Shown in pieces: positions 24,274 to 33,900 of a stretch of 43,707 nucleotides of DNA. The first letter of the stretch is position 1. Each line of letters opens with the position of its first letter. Source of the DNA: Bacteroidota bacterium (lineage in GTDB: Bacteria; Bacteroidota; Ignavibacteria; UBA10030; SZUA-254); the NCBI GenBank assembly GCA_036522515.1, contig DATDFQ010000038.1:1-43707 (forward strand). The letters are read 5' to 3'. The position numbers and the translations under genes were made by a program. Below the pieces are notes generated by a model that was not told where the DNA came from, ran no database searches, and worked only from the letters and a program-made list of their open reading frames with translations.

Positions 24274-24603
24274 TCAACCGAGCGTGCCGTCCGGGACTTC
24301 AATCTCCATTCGCAGGAGTGCGCTGCTCAGGGTCTTTCCCTGCGCGTCGTTCTTCAATGAAACGGTCCCTCCGCCTCCCAGAGTGTTATGGAGCAGAAAA
24401 TTGAGCGCCTGGAGGTTCGGGAGCTCGAAACGCTCCACCTCTCCGAAGCAGATCCCCTCGAAGTGCCGTTTCACAGCCGAGGCCGTGACGTACTGCCGGA
24501 TAAGAGGATAATACTCCGGCTTTCGCGCGATCAGCCCCACATTCCCCGTGTCGCCTTTGTCACCCGACCGGGCATGCGCTATCTTGAGAAGTTGGACCTT
24601 CAC
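24274..24603 (-). CDS. AtuA-like C-terminal (ferredoxin-fold) domain protein
   Basis: A 109-residue protein: VQLLKIAHARSGDKGDTGNVGLIAR, then FEGICFGEVERFELPNLQALNFLLHNTLGGGGTVSLKNDAQGKTLSSALLRMEIEVP. The motif ARSGDKGDxxNVGLIAR and the end LGGGGxxSLxxDxQGKxL match the small domain that is fused to, or follows, DUF1446/AtuA proteins. Here it is a separate gene starting 11 bp after the large subunit, so the two probably form one complex. Function outside terpene catabolism is unclear. Confidence 0.8.
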   Translation of the reverse strand: MKVQLLKIAHARSGDKGDTGNVGLIARKPEYYPLIRQYVTASAVKRHFEGICFGEVERFELPNLQALNFLLHNTLGGGGTVSLKNDAQGKTLSSALLRMEIEVPDGTLG

Positions 24604-24614
24604 CTTCGGTGCGT

Positions 24615-25976
24615 TCAGTTTTCGGTGACAATCACTTGCGCCTTCACCGCTTCCTTCGGCATCAGAGCGGGCCAGTAGGCGATGACTTCGCTCGGCTTGG
24701 GCCGGCCGCCCGCAAACCCCGTTACCGCCGGGGGTCCCACGAGGATCAGGGGCGCGATTTCTTTTCCGAATCGTTCGACCGCGTCGCGGTCCCGTCCCCG
24801 GACACCCACGCGGAGCACCACCTCGTTAATCACATCCGGCATCGGGGCGATCGGCCCGTGGCAGGAGTTCAACCCGAGGAATTCGGTCCGGATTTCGTCG
24901 AACACCAGACCCAGATCGCTCAGCCTGGTCCGGAGGATCTCGTCCGCCTTCTTCGCTTTTTCAAGCGCGTCGGGCCAGGCGTAGGTGAGCGTTCCGACCG
25001 CCGTATATCCGTCCGCGTAGGACATCGAAACTTTGTAGAGGTCCGTGCAGGGCGTCCCTTTCACGCCCTGAAGAAGCACGCGGTCCTTACCCTGCTGCTC
25101 GAGCCTGATGGTGGTGAAATCGGCGATGCACTCCGGAGTAATGTAGTTTGAAGGGTCCCCGATTTCATAGAGCAATTGCTCGCTGACCGTCTGAACGGAG
25201 ACCATTCCGCCGGTTCCCTCGTGTTTGGTGATCACGATCTCGCCCCCGGGATGCGCTTCCGCGATCGGGAATCCGATATGGGCGAGGTCCGGGACCGACT
25301 GCCATCCGGCCGAAAAGTTTCCGCCGCTCGATTGGCCCCCGCACTCGAGGATATGGCCCGCCACAACTCCCGCAGCGAGCTTGTCCCAGTCTGACCAGGA
25401 CCACCCGAATTCGTGGATCATGGGCGCGTAGGTCAAGGCCGTATCGGTGGTACGCCCCGTAATAACGATCCGGGCGTCCTGCTCCAGCGCCGCGACGATC
25501 GGCCGCGCACCGAAGTAAACGTTCGCGCTGACAAGCCGGCTGCGCACGCTATCGAGTTTTTCGCCTGTCTCCATATTCGCAAGGCCGATACCCCCGCTTT
25601 TCAAGGCGTCGAGGCTCCCGAGGATATTATCACCGAGCACGACTCCGATCCGGAGCCCCTTGATGCCGAGCTTGCTCGCAACGGCGAAGATCGCGTCGCG
25701 GCACCCCTCGGGATTGACCCCCCCGCCGTTCGTGATCACCCTGATGTTTTTCTCCATCAGGGCGGGAAGGATCGTTTCCATCAGCGGGACGAGGTCCTTC
25801 GCATACCCGAGCCGGGGGTCTTTCATCTTTTGCTTCTGCATGATGGACATCGTGACCTCCGCGAGGTAGTCCATCATCATGTAATCGATCGGGCCCTTCG
25901 CGACCTGGTCCACCGGCGCCGTGAGGAGATCACCCCAGAACCCCTGGCCGCTTGCGACCCTGATTGTTTCCTTCAT
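24615..25976 (-). CDS. Acyclic terpene utilisation AtuA family protein (DUF1446)
   Basis: A 453-residue DUF1446 protein. Typical segments are RVASGQGFWGDLLTAPVDQV at the N-terminus, IDYMMMDYLAEVTMSIM, VITNGGGVNPEGCRDAI, ARIVITGRTTDTALTYAPMIHEFGW, and LECGGQSSGGNF. AtuA is needed for citronellol/geraniol breakdown in Pseudomonas, but the family is much wider, and the reaction here is unknown. No other terpene or acyl-CoA catabolic genes (atuCF-type carboxylase, dehydrogenases) are in the window, so a terpene role is not supported. It starts 7 bp after aspS and leads directly into the small-domain gene. Confidence 0.88.
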   Translation of the reverse strand: MKETIRVASGQGFWGDLLTAPVDQVAKGPIDYMMMDYLAEVTMSIMQKQKMKDPRLGYAKDLVPLMETILPALMEKNIRVITNGGGVNPEGCRDAIFAVASKLGIKGLRIGVVLGDNILGSLDALKSGGIGLANMETGEKLDSVRSRLVSANVYFGARPIVAALEQDARIVITGRTTDTALTYAPMIHEFGWSWSDWDKLAAGVVAGHILECGGQSSGGNFSAGWQSVPDLAHIGFPIAEAHPGGEIVITKHEGTGGMVSVQTVSEQLLYEIGDPSNYITPECIADFTTIRLEQQGKDRVLLQGVKGTPCTDLYKVSMSYADGYTAVGTLTYAWPDALEKAKKADEILRTRLSDLGLVFDEIRTEFLGLNSCHGPIAPMPDVINEVVLRVGVRGRDRDAVERFGKEIAPLILVGPPAVTGFAGGRPKPSEVIAYWPALMPKEAVKAQVIVTEN

Positions 25977-25983
25977 CCCGGAG

Positions 25984-27747
25984 TCAGATTATTCGGATAT
26001 GCAACTCTTTGAGCTGCTGCGGATCGACCTCCGAGGGGGAATCGTCCATCATCGAGGTCGCGCTCGTCGTTTTTGGAAATGCGATGACATCGCGGATCGA
26101 CTTCCCTCCGGTGAGAAGCATGCAGATCCGGTCGAGACCGAAGGCGATCCCGCCGTGCGGCGGAACGCCGAAGCGAAAGGCCTCGAGGAGAAATCCGAAT
26201 TTCTGCCGGGCCTGCTCCTCGGCGATCCCAAGGAGCCCAAACACTTTGCGTTGCAGGTCCCGGTCGTGGATGCGGATGCTCCCTCCGGCAATTTCATATC
26301 CGTTCAGCACGAGGTCGTAGGCGCGGGCCCGGGCGCGAAGCGGTTCGGCGTCGACCAAAGGCAAGTCTTCGACCCGCGGAGACGTAAACGGGTGATGAAC
26401 CGCCACATGCCGCTTCTCCGCCTCGTCATATTCGAACATCGGAAAATCAGTCACCCAGGCCAGACGGAACACCCCCCCTTGGATGAGGTTGAGCCTCCGG
26501 GCCATCTCAAGCCTCAGCGCTCCGAGAATCGTGTAGGCCTTCAGCCACTCGTCGGAAATCAGCAATATCAGATCTCCCGGCTTTGCCCCCATCGTTTTTC
26601 GAATGGTCTCGAGGAGAGGCTTGCCGAGGAATTTCTCGGTCGGGGTTTCGATGCCGGCCTCCGTGACGCGCATCCAGACCAGGCCCCCGGCGCCCTGGCT
26701 CTTTGCGAAATCAGTAAGCCCGTCGAGCTGGTTTCTCGTGAAGGAGGCACAGCCGGGTGCGGTGAGACCCGCAACAACTCCGCCCTTGCCCACGACATCG
26801 GCAAACACCCTGAAACCGGAATCCTTCACCGCCTCGCTCACCGATGTGAGCTCCAGGCCGAAGCGAAGGTCCGGCTTGTCCGAGCCGAACCGTTCCATGG
26901 CTTCCTTGTAGGTGAACCGGGGAAGCGGGAACTGTATCTCCGTCCCGAGGATTTCCTTGAAGAGCCGGCCCATCAGCCCCTCGGCGATGGCCATGACGTC
27001 CTGCTCGTCGACAAACGACATTTCTACGTCGATCTGCGTAAACTCGGGTTGCCGGTCGGCCCGGAGGTCCTCGTCGCGAAAACACTTCACGATTTGGAAA
27101 TACCTGTCCATGCACGCGACCATGAGAATTTGTTTATAGGTCTGAGGGGATTGCGGAAGGGCGTAGAACTTCCCCCGGTGGACGCGGCTCGGGACAAGGT
27201 AGTCGCGTGCGCCCTCCGGCGTGCTCTTCATCAGAACGGGGGTCTCAATCTCGAGGAACCCGTGCTGATCGAAATATGTGCGTGTCAGAAGATAGACTTT
27301 GTGCCGGACGGCCAGGTTCCTCTGCATCGGTGCGCGGCGCAGGTCGAGGTAACGGTATTGCAACCGCGCCTCCTCGTGAACGTCGAGTTCGTCCTCAATC
27401 GGAAATGGAGGGGTGTCGGCCCGGTTGAGAATGACAAGCTCGTCCGCGAGGACATCGATTTCACCCGTAGGAAGATTCGGATTACGGGTCCCCTGGGGGC
27501 GCGCCTCCACTGTTCCGCTCACCGAGACAACGTACTCGCTTCGAAGCTCTCCCGCAACCCTGTGGGTCGCCTCCCTGGTCTGTGGGTTGAACACCACCTG
27601 AGTCTTCCCATACCTGTCGCGGAGATCGATAAAGACCACGCCGCCGAGGTCCCTCCGGATATCCACCCACCCTGTCAGCGTGACACGCTTGCCGACGTCG
27701 CCGGCCCGAAGCTCACCGCACGTGCAGGTACGTTTCTTATACTCCAT
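25984..27747 (-). CDS. aspS: Aspartyl-tRNA synthetase
   Basis: A 587-residue class II synthetase of the bacterial type, charging tRNA-Asp with aspartate. Its parts are an OB-fold anticodon domain (about 1-110, GWVDIRRDLGGVVFIDLRDR) and a catalytic core with motif 2 CFRDEDLRADRQPEFTQIDVE (about 222-242). A GAD insertion domain lies at about 295-410, and motif 3 GGIAFGLDRICMLLTGGKSIRDVIAFPK is near 535-560. The Leu in RRDLGG sits at a position that separates discriminating from non-discriminating bacterial enzymes; Leu is the discriminating type, while His marks the Asp/Asn-charging type. That is a prediction only. It is the first gene of the long operon running to lolD. Confidence 0.97.
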   Translation of the reverse strand: MEYKKRTCTCGELRAGDVGKRVTLTGWVDIRRDLGGVVFIDLRDRYGKTQVVFNPQTREATHRVAGELRSEYVVSVSGTVEARPQGTRNPNLPTGEIDVLADELVILNRADTPPFPIEDELDVHEEARLQYRYLDLRRAPMQRNLAVRHKVYLLTRTYFDQHGFLEIETPVLMKSTPEGARDYLVPSRVHRGKFYALPQSPQTYKQILMVACMDRYFQIVKCFRDEDLRADRQPEFTQIDVEMSFVDEQDVMAIAEGLMGRLFKEILGTEIQFPLPRFTYKEAMERFGSDKPDLRFGLELTSVSEAVKDSGFRVFADVVGKGGVVAGLTAPGCASFTRNQLDGLTDFAKSQGAGGLVWMRVTEAGIETPTEKFLGKPLLETIRKTMGAKPGDLILLISDEWLKAYTILGALRLEMARRLNLIQGGVFRLAWVTDFPMFEYDEAEKRHVAVHHPFTSPRVEDLPLVDAEPLRARARAYDLVLNGYEIAGGSIRIHDRDLQRKVFGLLGIAEEQARQKFGFLLEAFRFGVPPHGGIAFGLDRICMLLTGGKSIRDVIAFPKTTSATSMMDDSPSEVDPQQLKELHIRII

Positions 27748-27775
27748 CCCGAATCAGTCTATTCGAATGTGTTGA

Positions 27776-27803
27776 AATATAACAGGTTGCGGCGGAATCA
27801 ATA
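27776..27803 (-). promoter_or_regulatory. Candidate promoter of the aspS-lolD operon
   Basis: On the minus strand TATATT (27781-27776) lies about 28 bp upstream of the aspS ATG. Upstream boxes are ambiguous: TATTGA at 27803-27798 (16-bp spacer) or TTG with 17 bp to TATATTTC, which fits the Bacteroidota TTG/TAnnTTTG pattern instead. Confidence 0.35.
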
Positions 27804-27831
27804 TAGGAAAAAAAAGGAGGAGTCACAAAGG

Positions 27832-27874
27832 AAGAGCCGATCCCATCCCCGTAAAAGGGAGAGGATCGGCTCTT
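27832..27874 (-). terminator. Hairpin terminator after the giant surface-protein gene
   Basis: AAGAGCCGATCC (27832-27843) and GGATCGGCTCTT (27863-27874) are a perfect 12-bp inverted repeat, 70 bp past the stop of the giant gene. On the minus strand a run of nine T follows about 13 nt downstream of the stem. A closely related hairpin follows the paralogous gene at 39999-40036. Confidence 0.65.
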
Positions 27875-27943
27875 GATCGTTCCACACTGCGCCGTCCCGC
27901 CGGAGAGTTGCGGCTCCGGCCGGGGCACAGGTGAAGTCCTTCG

Positions 27944-30900
27944 TTACTTGACCAAAATCATCTTCCGTGTCGTGCTGTGGTAATTTGACGGAATCCCGTC
28001 TTCCAGGTTCGCGGGCTGCTCGACAAAGATCCTGTAGAAATAGATGCCTGAAGCGAGCGTCGATGCGTTGAATTCGACCTGCTGTTCGCCGTCCTCCATC
28101 TGTTGGTTTTCAAGCAACGTCGCTACTGTCTGGCCGACGATATTATACACCTTGAGAGTGACAACCGCCGGATCGGAGAGTTGGAACTCGATCGTCGTCG
28201 TCGGGTTGAAGGGGTTCGGATAGTTCTGCCTCAACTCGAAACTGAGCGGCAGCTCAAGGTTGATTACCTGGACCGGCTGGAGTTTCTCGGGTACGGCGCT
28301 TGAGTTGGACCTGAGATACGGTACATCCGCAAGGGCACGGACTCCCTTCAACTTCAGAGAATCCGAAAACTTCACCGTATCCATCGGTCCCTCGAACGCG
28401 TTGTTGATTCTCTTGATCGTGTAATCGAGGGTATCAAACGCCGCCTGATCGGCAAATACGTGTATGCCCCCGGAGTAGGATCCCATCATCAGCGAGTCTC
28501 CGACATGGGCGATTTCCTTGATCATCAACCCGTTCAGCGGATTTGCGGTCCCGTCGTTGTAGATCAGCTCGCCGAACCCGAGCGGTGTCTTTTCAAGCTG
28601 GCTCGCCACAATACTAATCTTCAACGCGATCATGTCCGCAAGCAACACGTCGTTAAACGTCGCCGGCGGAAGCTGCGTGTGGCGCTTCAGGACCGGTTTG
28701 CCGTTTACAAGCACGTTAAACCCATGCGCGGCGGTCGTATGAGGCCCCGTTTTGTCGCTGAGCGTCTTGACCACGTTCGTGTACTTCGGAGAAAGCAACC
28801 ATCCGTATTGCTTGGCGCTGTCGAGCGTGCGGTCTTTGCCGACGAGCAATCCGTTCGTCGACATGAAACCGCTGAACGCGAAGTTCTCGGCCAGTGCGTT
28901 GATCCGGTTCGGCATCGGGAGCTTGGGTTGGTTCCGCACGAAGAACGGATTCTTATGGTTCGGTCCGTTTTTCACTGTCGACCTCGTCCACCAGTACTTT
29001 CCGACCTTCTGGAGTTTTCCTTTGTTCCCGAACGCTTGCACCCGGACGGAGTCTCCAGGCGCAAGAGGAGAAGCAAAGGTGAAGTTCCATTTCTTCATTT
29101 TTCCAAGGTCCCCGTTGGAGATCGTCGAAGCGGGAACCGTGAAAAAGGGTCTCGACGTGTCGATCGCGATCGAGAATTCGACATGGAAATCGGTTATGGC
29201 AACCGAGTCGTTCCGCACGACGAAAAGGAAATCTACCTTGTCCGGTTTGCGTGCTACGTACTTGTTCGGCTTCCCCTTGTTGTCTTTCGAGGCGACGATG
29301 CTGTCCGCCCTGAACGAGCGGTACATTGTCGCGTAGGCGGGGCTCACCTCAAACGTCGCGGAGATCGTGTGATCGGCTGACACGTTCGTGAAGGAATAGT
29401 TCGTAGCCGTTCCGACCGAGCTGCCGTCGACAACGACGTCCAGCACGCGATACCCGGTGTTCCCTGTGATGGCGAATGCCTGGCTGGCGCCGGCGTTGAC
29501 CACGACCGCCCCGGAGGGAGTGATCGTCCCGTTGGCGCCCGCCGAAGCCGTGATCGTAAACGTGCTCTGGGCGAACGTCGCACGAATTGTGTGGTTTGCG
29601 GTCACGTTGATAAACGTGTAGCTCGCCGTCGAATCAACCTTTGCGCCGTCGACGATTACGCTATCCACATGGTAACCGCTGCTCGGGACCATCGAGAAGC
29701 TCTTATTCGATCCTCGAGCCGCCTTGACGTTGCCGGATGGGTTGATCGTCCCATGCAACCCGGCCGAGGCCGCTATCGTGAATGTATCCGGCTTGACGAC
29801 CTGAGAGACCGTGTTCGACGTGCTCGTGTCATAACTTGCCGACCCGTTATAGCGGGCAAGAATGGCGTGCGTTCCGATTGCGAGATTAGACTTCGACACA
29901 AGGGCGATTCCGCTTCCGTTTATCGCGGCCGAATCGACCACAAGCCCGTCCACCTTGAAGTAGACCAGACCGGTTGTCGCCCCGCCCTTCACCGTGTCGC
30001 TGAAGATCACCGACTGACCAAAGACTGAGGGATTCGGAGTCGTGGTCAAAGAACTCGTCGTCGGTATCCTGTTCACAGTCAGCGTCGCCGGATTTGATGT
30101 CTTGGAAGGAGGACACGTCCCTGAGACAACCACATCGTAGGAACCTGCATCCGCCGCTGCAGCCGGATTGATCGTAAGTGTGGCACTCGTTGCACCCGAG
30201 ATATTCCCACCGTTCACCAGGTTCACGGTAGCCATGCGCCACTGGTAGGTCAACCCTGCGCCGGTCGCGGTCACAGAGAAGCTTGCGGATGATCCCGATG
30301 TAACGGTCTGATTCGTAGGATCCGCAGAGATGGCCGGTAGTGCGTTCACGGTCAGTTTACCGAATCCCGAGGCGGTGCAGCCCTTGGTATCAGTCACAGT
30401 CACCGAGTAGTTACCCGCGGTGCTGACACTGATTGTCGACGTGGTCGCACCGGTACTCCACGCGAACGTCTTTGATCCGGTCCCACCCGCGGGGGTTGCG
30501 GTGATCGTGGCTGAGTTCCCGGCGCACGCCTGTACGCTGTCAACCGAGACAGTGGGGTTCGGGTTTACAGTCAGTGATCCTGTACCCGAGCCTGTGCATC
30601 CTTTCGTGTCTGTCACTGTCACCGAGTAGGTGCCTGCAGTGCTCGTACTGATCGTCGATGTCGTCGCACCCCCGCTCCAGGCATATGTCACCGCGCCCGT
30701 CCCGCCTGCCGGTGTGGCAGTGAGCGTAGAAGGAAGCGCACTTGCGCATGCTGCGACATTAGCCACTGATACCGTCGGATTCGGATCAACCGTCAGTGTG
30801 CCCGTGCCTGAGCCCGTGCAACCTTTCGTGTCTGTTACGGTCACGGAATATGTGCCGGCTGTGCTCGTACTTATTGTTGAGGTCGTCGCTCCCGTGCTCC

Positions 30901-33900
30901 AGGCATATGTCACCGCGCCGGTCCCTCCAGCTGGTGTCGCAGTCAACGTTGCCGGAAGCGCACTTGCGCACCGTTCCACGTTCGCGACCGAGACGGTCGG
31001 ATTCGGATCGACTGTCAATGTCCCTGAGCCGGTCCCCGTGCACCCCTTCGTATCTGTCACGGTCACCGAGTACGTCCCCGCGGTGCTCGTGCTGATCGTC
31101 GATGTCGTCGCTCCCGTGCTCCAGGCATATGTCACTGCACCCGTTCCGCCGCTTGGAGTCGCCGTAAGCGTAGCGGGAAGCGTGCTTGCGCAGACCTCAA
31201 CATTACCGACTGATACCGTCGGGTTCGGATTCACAGTCAATGTACCCGTGCCGGAGCCCGTGCAACCCTTTGTGTCGGTAACAGTTACAGAATAGGTGCC
31301 GGCTGTACTTGTGCTGATTGTCGATGTCGTCGCTCCCGTACTCCAGGAATAGGTGTACGCGGGTGTCCCGCCGCTTGGTGTCGCCGTAAGCGTAGCGGGA
31401 AGCGCGCTGGTGCAAACCGCGGGGCTATTGACCCCCACCGTCAATGAGGAACTTACTGTCAACGTGCCCGAGCCCGAGCCCGTGCACCCCTTCGTGTCTG
31501 TAACGGTCACACTGTAGGTGCCCGCCGTGCTTGTGCTGATTGTCGATGTTGTGGCCCCTGTGCTCCACGCGTACGTAACCGCGCCCGTTCCGCCGCTTGG
31601 TGTCGCTGTCAGTGTGGCGGGAAGAGCGCTTGCGCACACATCCTGATTTGCCACGCTTACTGTCGGGTTGGGGTCAACAGTGAGGGTACCCGATCCGGAA
31701 CCTGTGCACCCCTTCGTATCCGTGACAGTTACGGAGTAGGTGCCCGCCGTGCTCGTGCTGATCGTCGATGTCGTCGCGCCCGTGCTCCAGGCATACGTCA
31801 CTGCTCCTGTCCCGCCGCTCGGCGTTGCAGTCAAGGTCGCCGGCAGAGTGCTTGAACATACTTCAACGTTGCCCACGGCTACGGTCGGGTTCGGATTAAT
31901 CGTCAAAGTCCCTGTACCCGAGCCTGTGCACCCTTTCGTGTCCGTTACTGTCACTGAATACGTTCCTGCAGTGCTTGTGCTGATCGTCGATGTCGTCGCT
32001 CCTGTGCTCCACGAATAGGCATAAGCGGGAGTTCCGCCACTCGGCGTTGCCGTAAGAGTAGCGGGAAGCGTGCTCGCGCACACATCCGGACTGTTGACAC
32101 CCACCGTCAGTGAGGAACTCACTGTCAACGTTCCCGAGCCCGAGCCCGTGCAGCCCTTCGTATCCGTTACTGTTACGCTATAGGTGCCCGCGGTGCTCGT
32201 GCTAATCGTCGATGTCGTCGCCCCGGTGCTCCAGGCATAAGTGACTGTTCCCGTTCCACCGCTCGGTGTGGCGGTCATGGTCGCCGGTAGCGCGCTTGCG
32301 CAGACATCCTCATTCGCCATGCTTACAGTCGGGTTCGGGTCTACTGTCAATGTCCCAGAACCTGTTCCTGTGCACCCCTTCGTGTCCGTTACAGTCACGC
32401 TGTACGTTCCAGCCGTGCTCGTGCTGATCGTCGATGTGGTCGCTCCGGTGCTCCAGGAATATGTCACTGCGCCTGTCCCGCCGCTCGGTGTTGCAGTCAG
32501 CGTCGCGGGAAGCGCACTCGCGCACATTTCCTCGTTCCCCACCGATACTGTCGGATTCGGATGAACTGTCAGGGTTCCTGTGCCTGATCCTGTGCACCCT
32601 TTCGAGTCCGTTACCGTCACACTGTACGTGCCCGCAGTGCTTGTGCTGATCGTCGATGTCGTCGCTCCGGTGCTCCACGAATAGGTGTAAGCGGGAGTTC
32701 CGCCACTCGGTGTCGCAGTCAGTGTGGCCGGCAGGGCGCTCGTGCATACCTCCGGACTATTGACACCCACTGTCAGAGAGGAACCGATCGTCAACGTGCC
32801 TGAGCCTGAACCTGTGCAGCCCTTCGTATCCGTCACCGTCACGGAGTACGTGCCCGCCGTGCTCGTGCTGATCGTCGATGTGGTGGCTCCGGTGCTCCAG
32901 GAATATGTCACTGCGCCCGTTCCACCAGTCGGTGTCGCAGTAAGGGTAGCCGGTAGAGCGCTCGCACACACGTCCTCGTCCGCCACCGCTACCGTGGGGT
33001 TCGGATCAACTGTCAATGTCCCTGACCCGGATCCTGTGCAGCCCTTGGTGTCCGTTACAGTCACGCTGTATGTGCCTGCCGTGCTCGTGCTGATCGTCGA
33101 TGTGGTGGCTCCGGTACTCCAGTCATAAGTCACGGCACCCGTTCCGCCGCTCGGCGTTGCCGTCAGTGTGGCTGGAAGCGCGCTCGCACACATTTCCTCG
33201 TTCCCCACCGATACCGTTGGGTTCGGATGAATTGTCAACATCCCTGTGCCTGATCCCGTGCACCCTTTCGAGTCTGTTACGGTCACGCTGTAGGTGCCCG
33301 CCGTGCTTGTGCTGATTGTCGATGTCGTCGCTCCGGTGCTCCAGGAATAGGTGAAGCCGGGTGTACCTCCGCTCGGTGTTGCAGTCAGTGTAGCCGGCAG
33401 GGTGCTCGCACAAACCTCCGCGCTATTGACCCCCACCGTCAATGAAGAACCCACCGTCAAGGTGCCTGAGCCTGAACCTGTGCAGCCCTTCGTGTCTGTT
33501 ACGGTCACGCTGTATGTACCGGCCGTGCTCGTGCTGATCGTCGATGTCGTTGCCCCCGTGCTCCAGGCATATGTCACTGCGCCTGTCCCGCCGCTCGGTG
33601 TTGCAGTCAGGGTCGCGGGAAGCGCGCTCGCGCAGACGTCCTCGTCCCCCACCGCTACGGTCGGATTCGGATGAACTATCAAGGTCCCTGACCCGGAGCC
33701 CGTGCAGCCCTTCGTGTCTGTGACTGTCACACTATAGGTGCCCGCCGTGCTCGTGCTGATCGTGGATGTCGTCGCACCCGTGCTCCAGTCATATGTCACC
33801 GCACCCGTCCCGCCGCTCGGTGTGGCTGTCAGTGTTGCTGGAAGCGCGCTCGCGCACATTTCCTCATTCCCCACCGATACTGTCGGGTTCGGATGAATTG

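Noticed and set aside
25921..27876. A 651-codon open frame on the plus strand opposite aspS
   Set aside because: Shadow of the aspS codons; no recognisable domain, and composition typical of antisense frames. Other long antisense frames (23097-24404, 21463-22791, 2833-3924) were rejected for the same reason.
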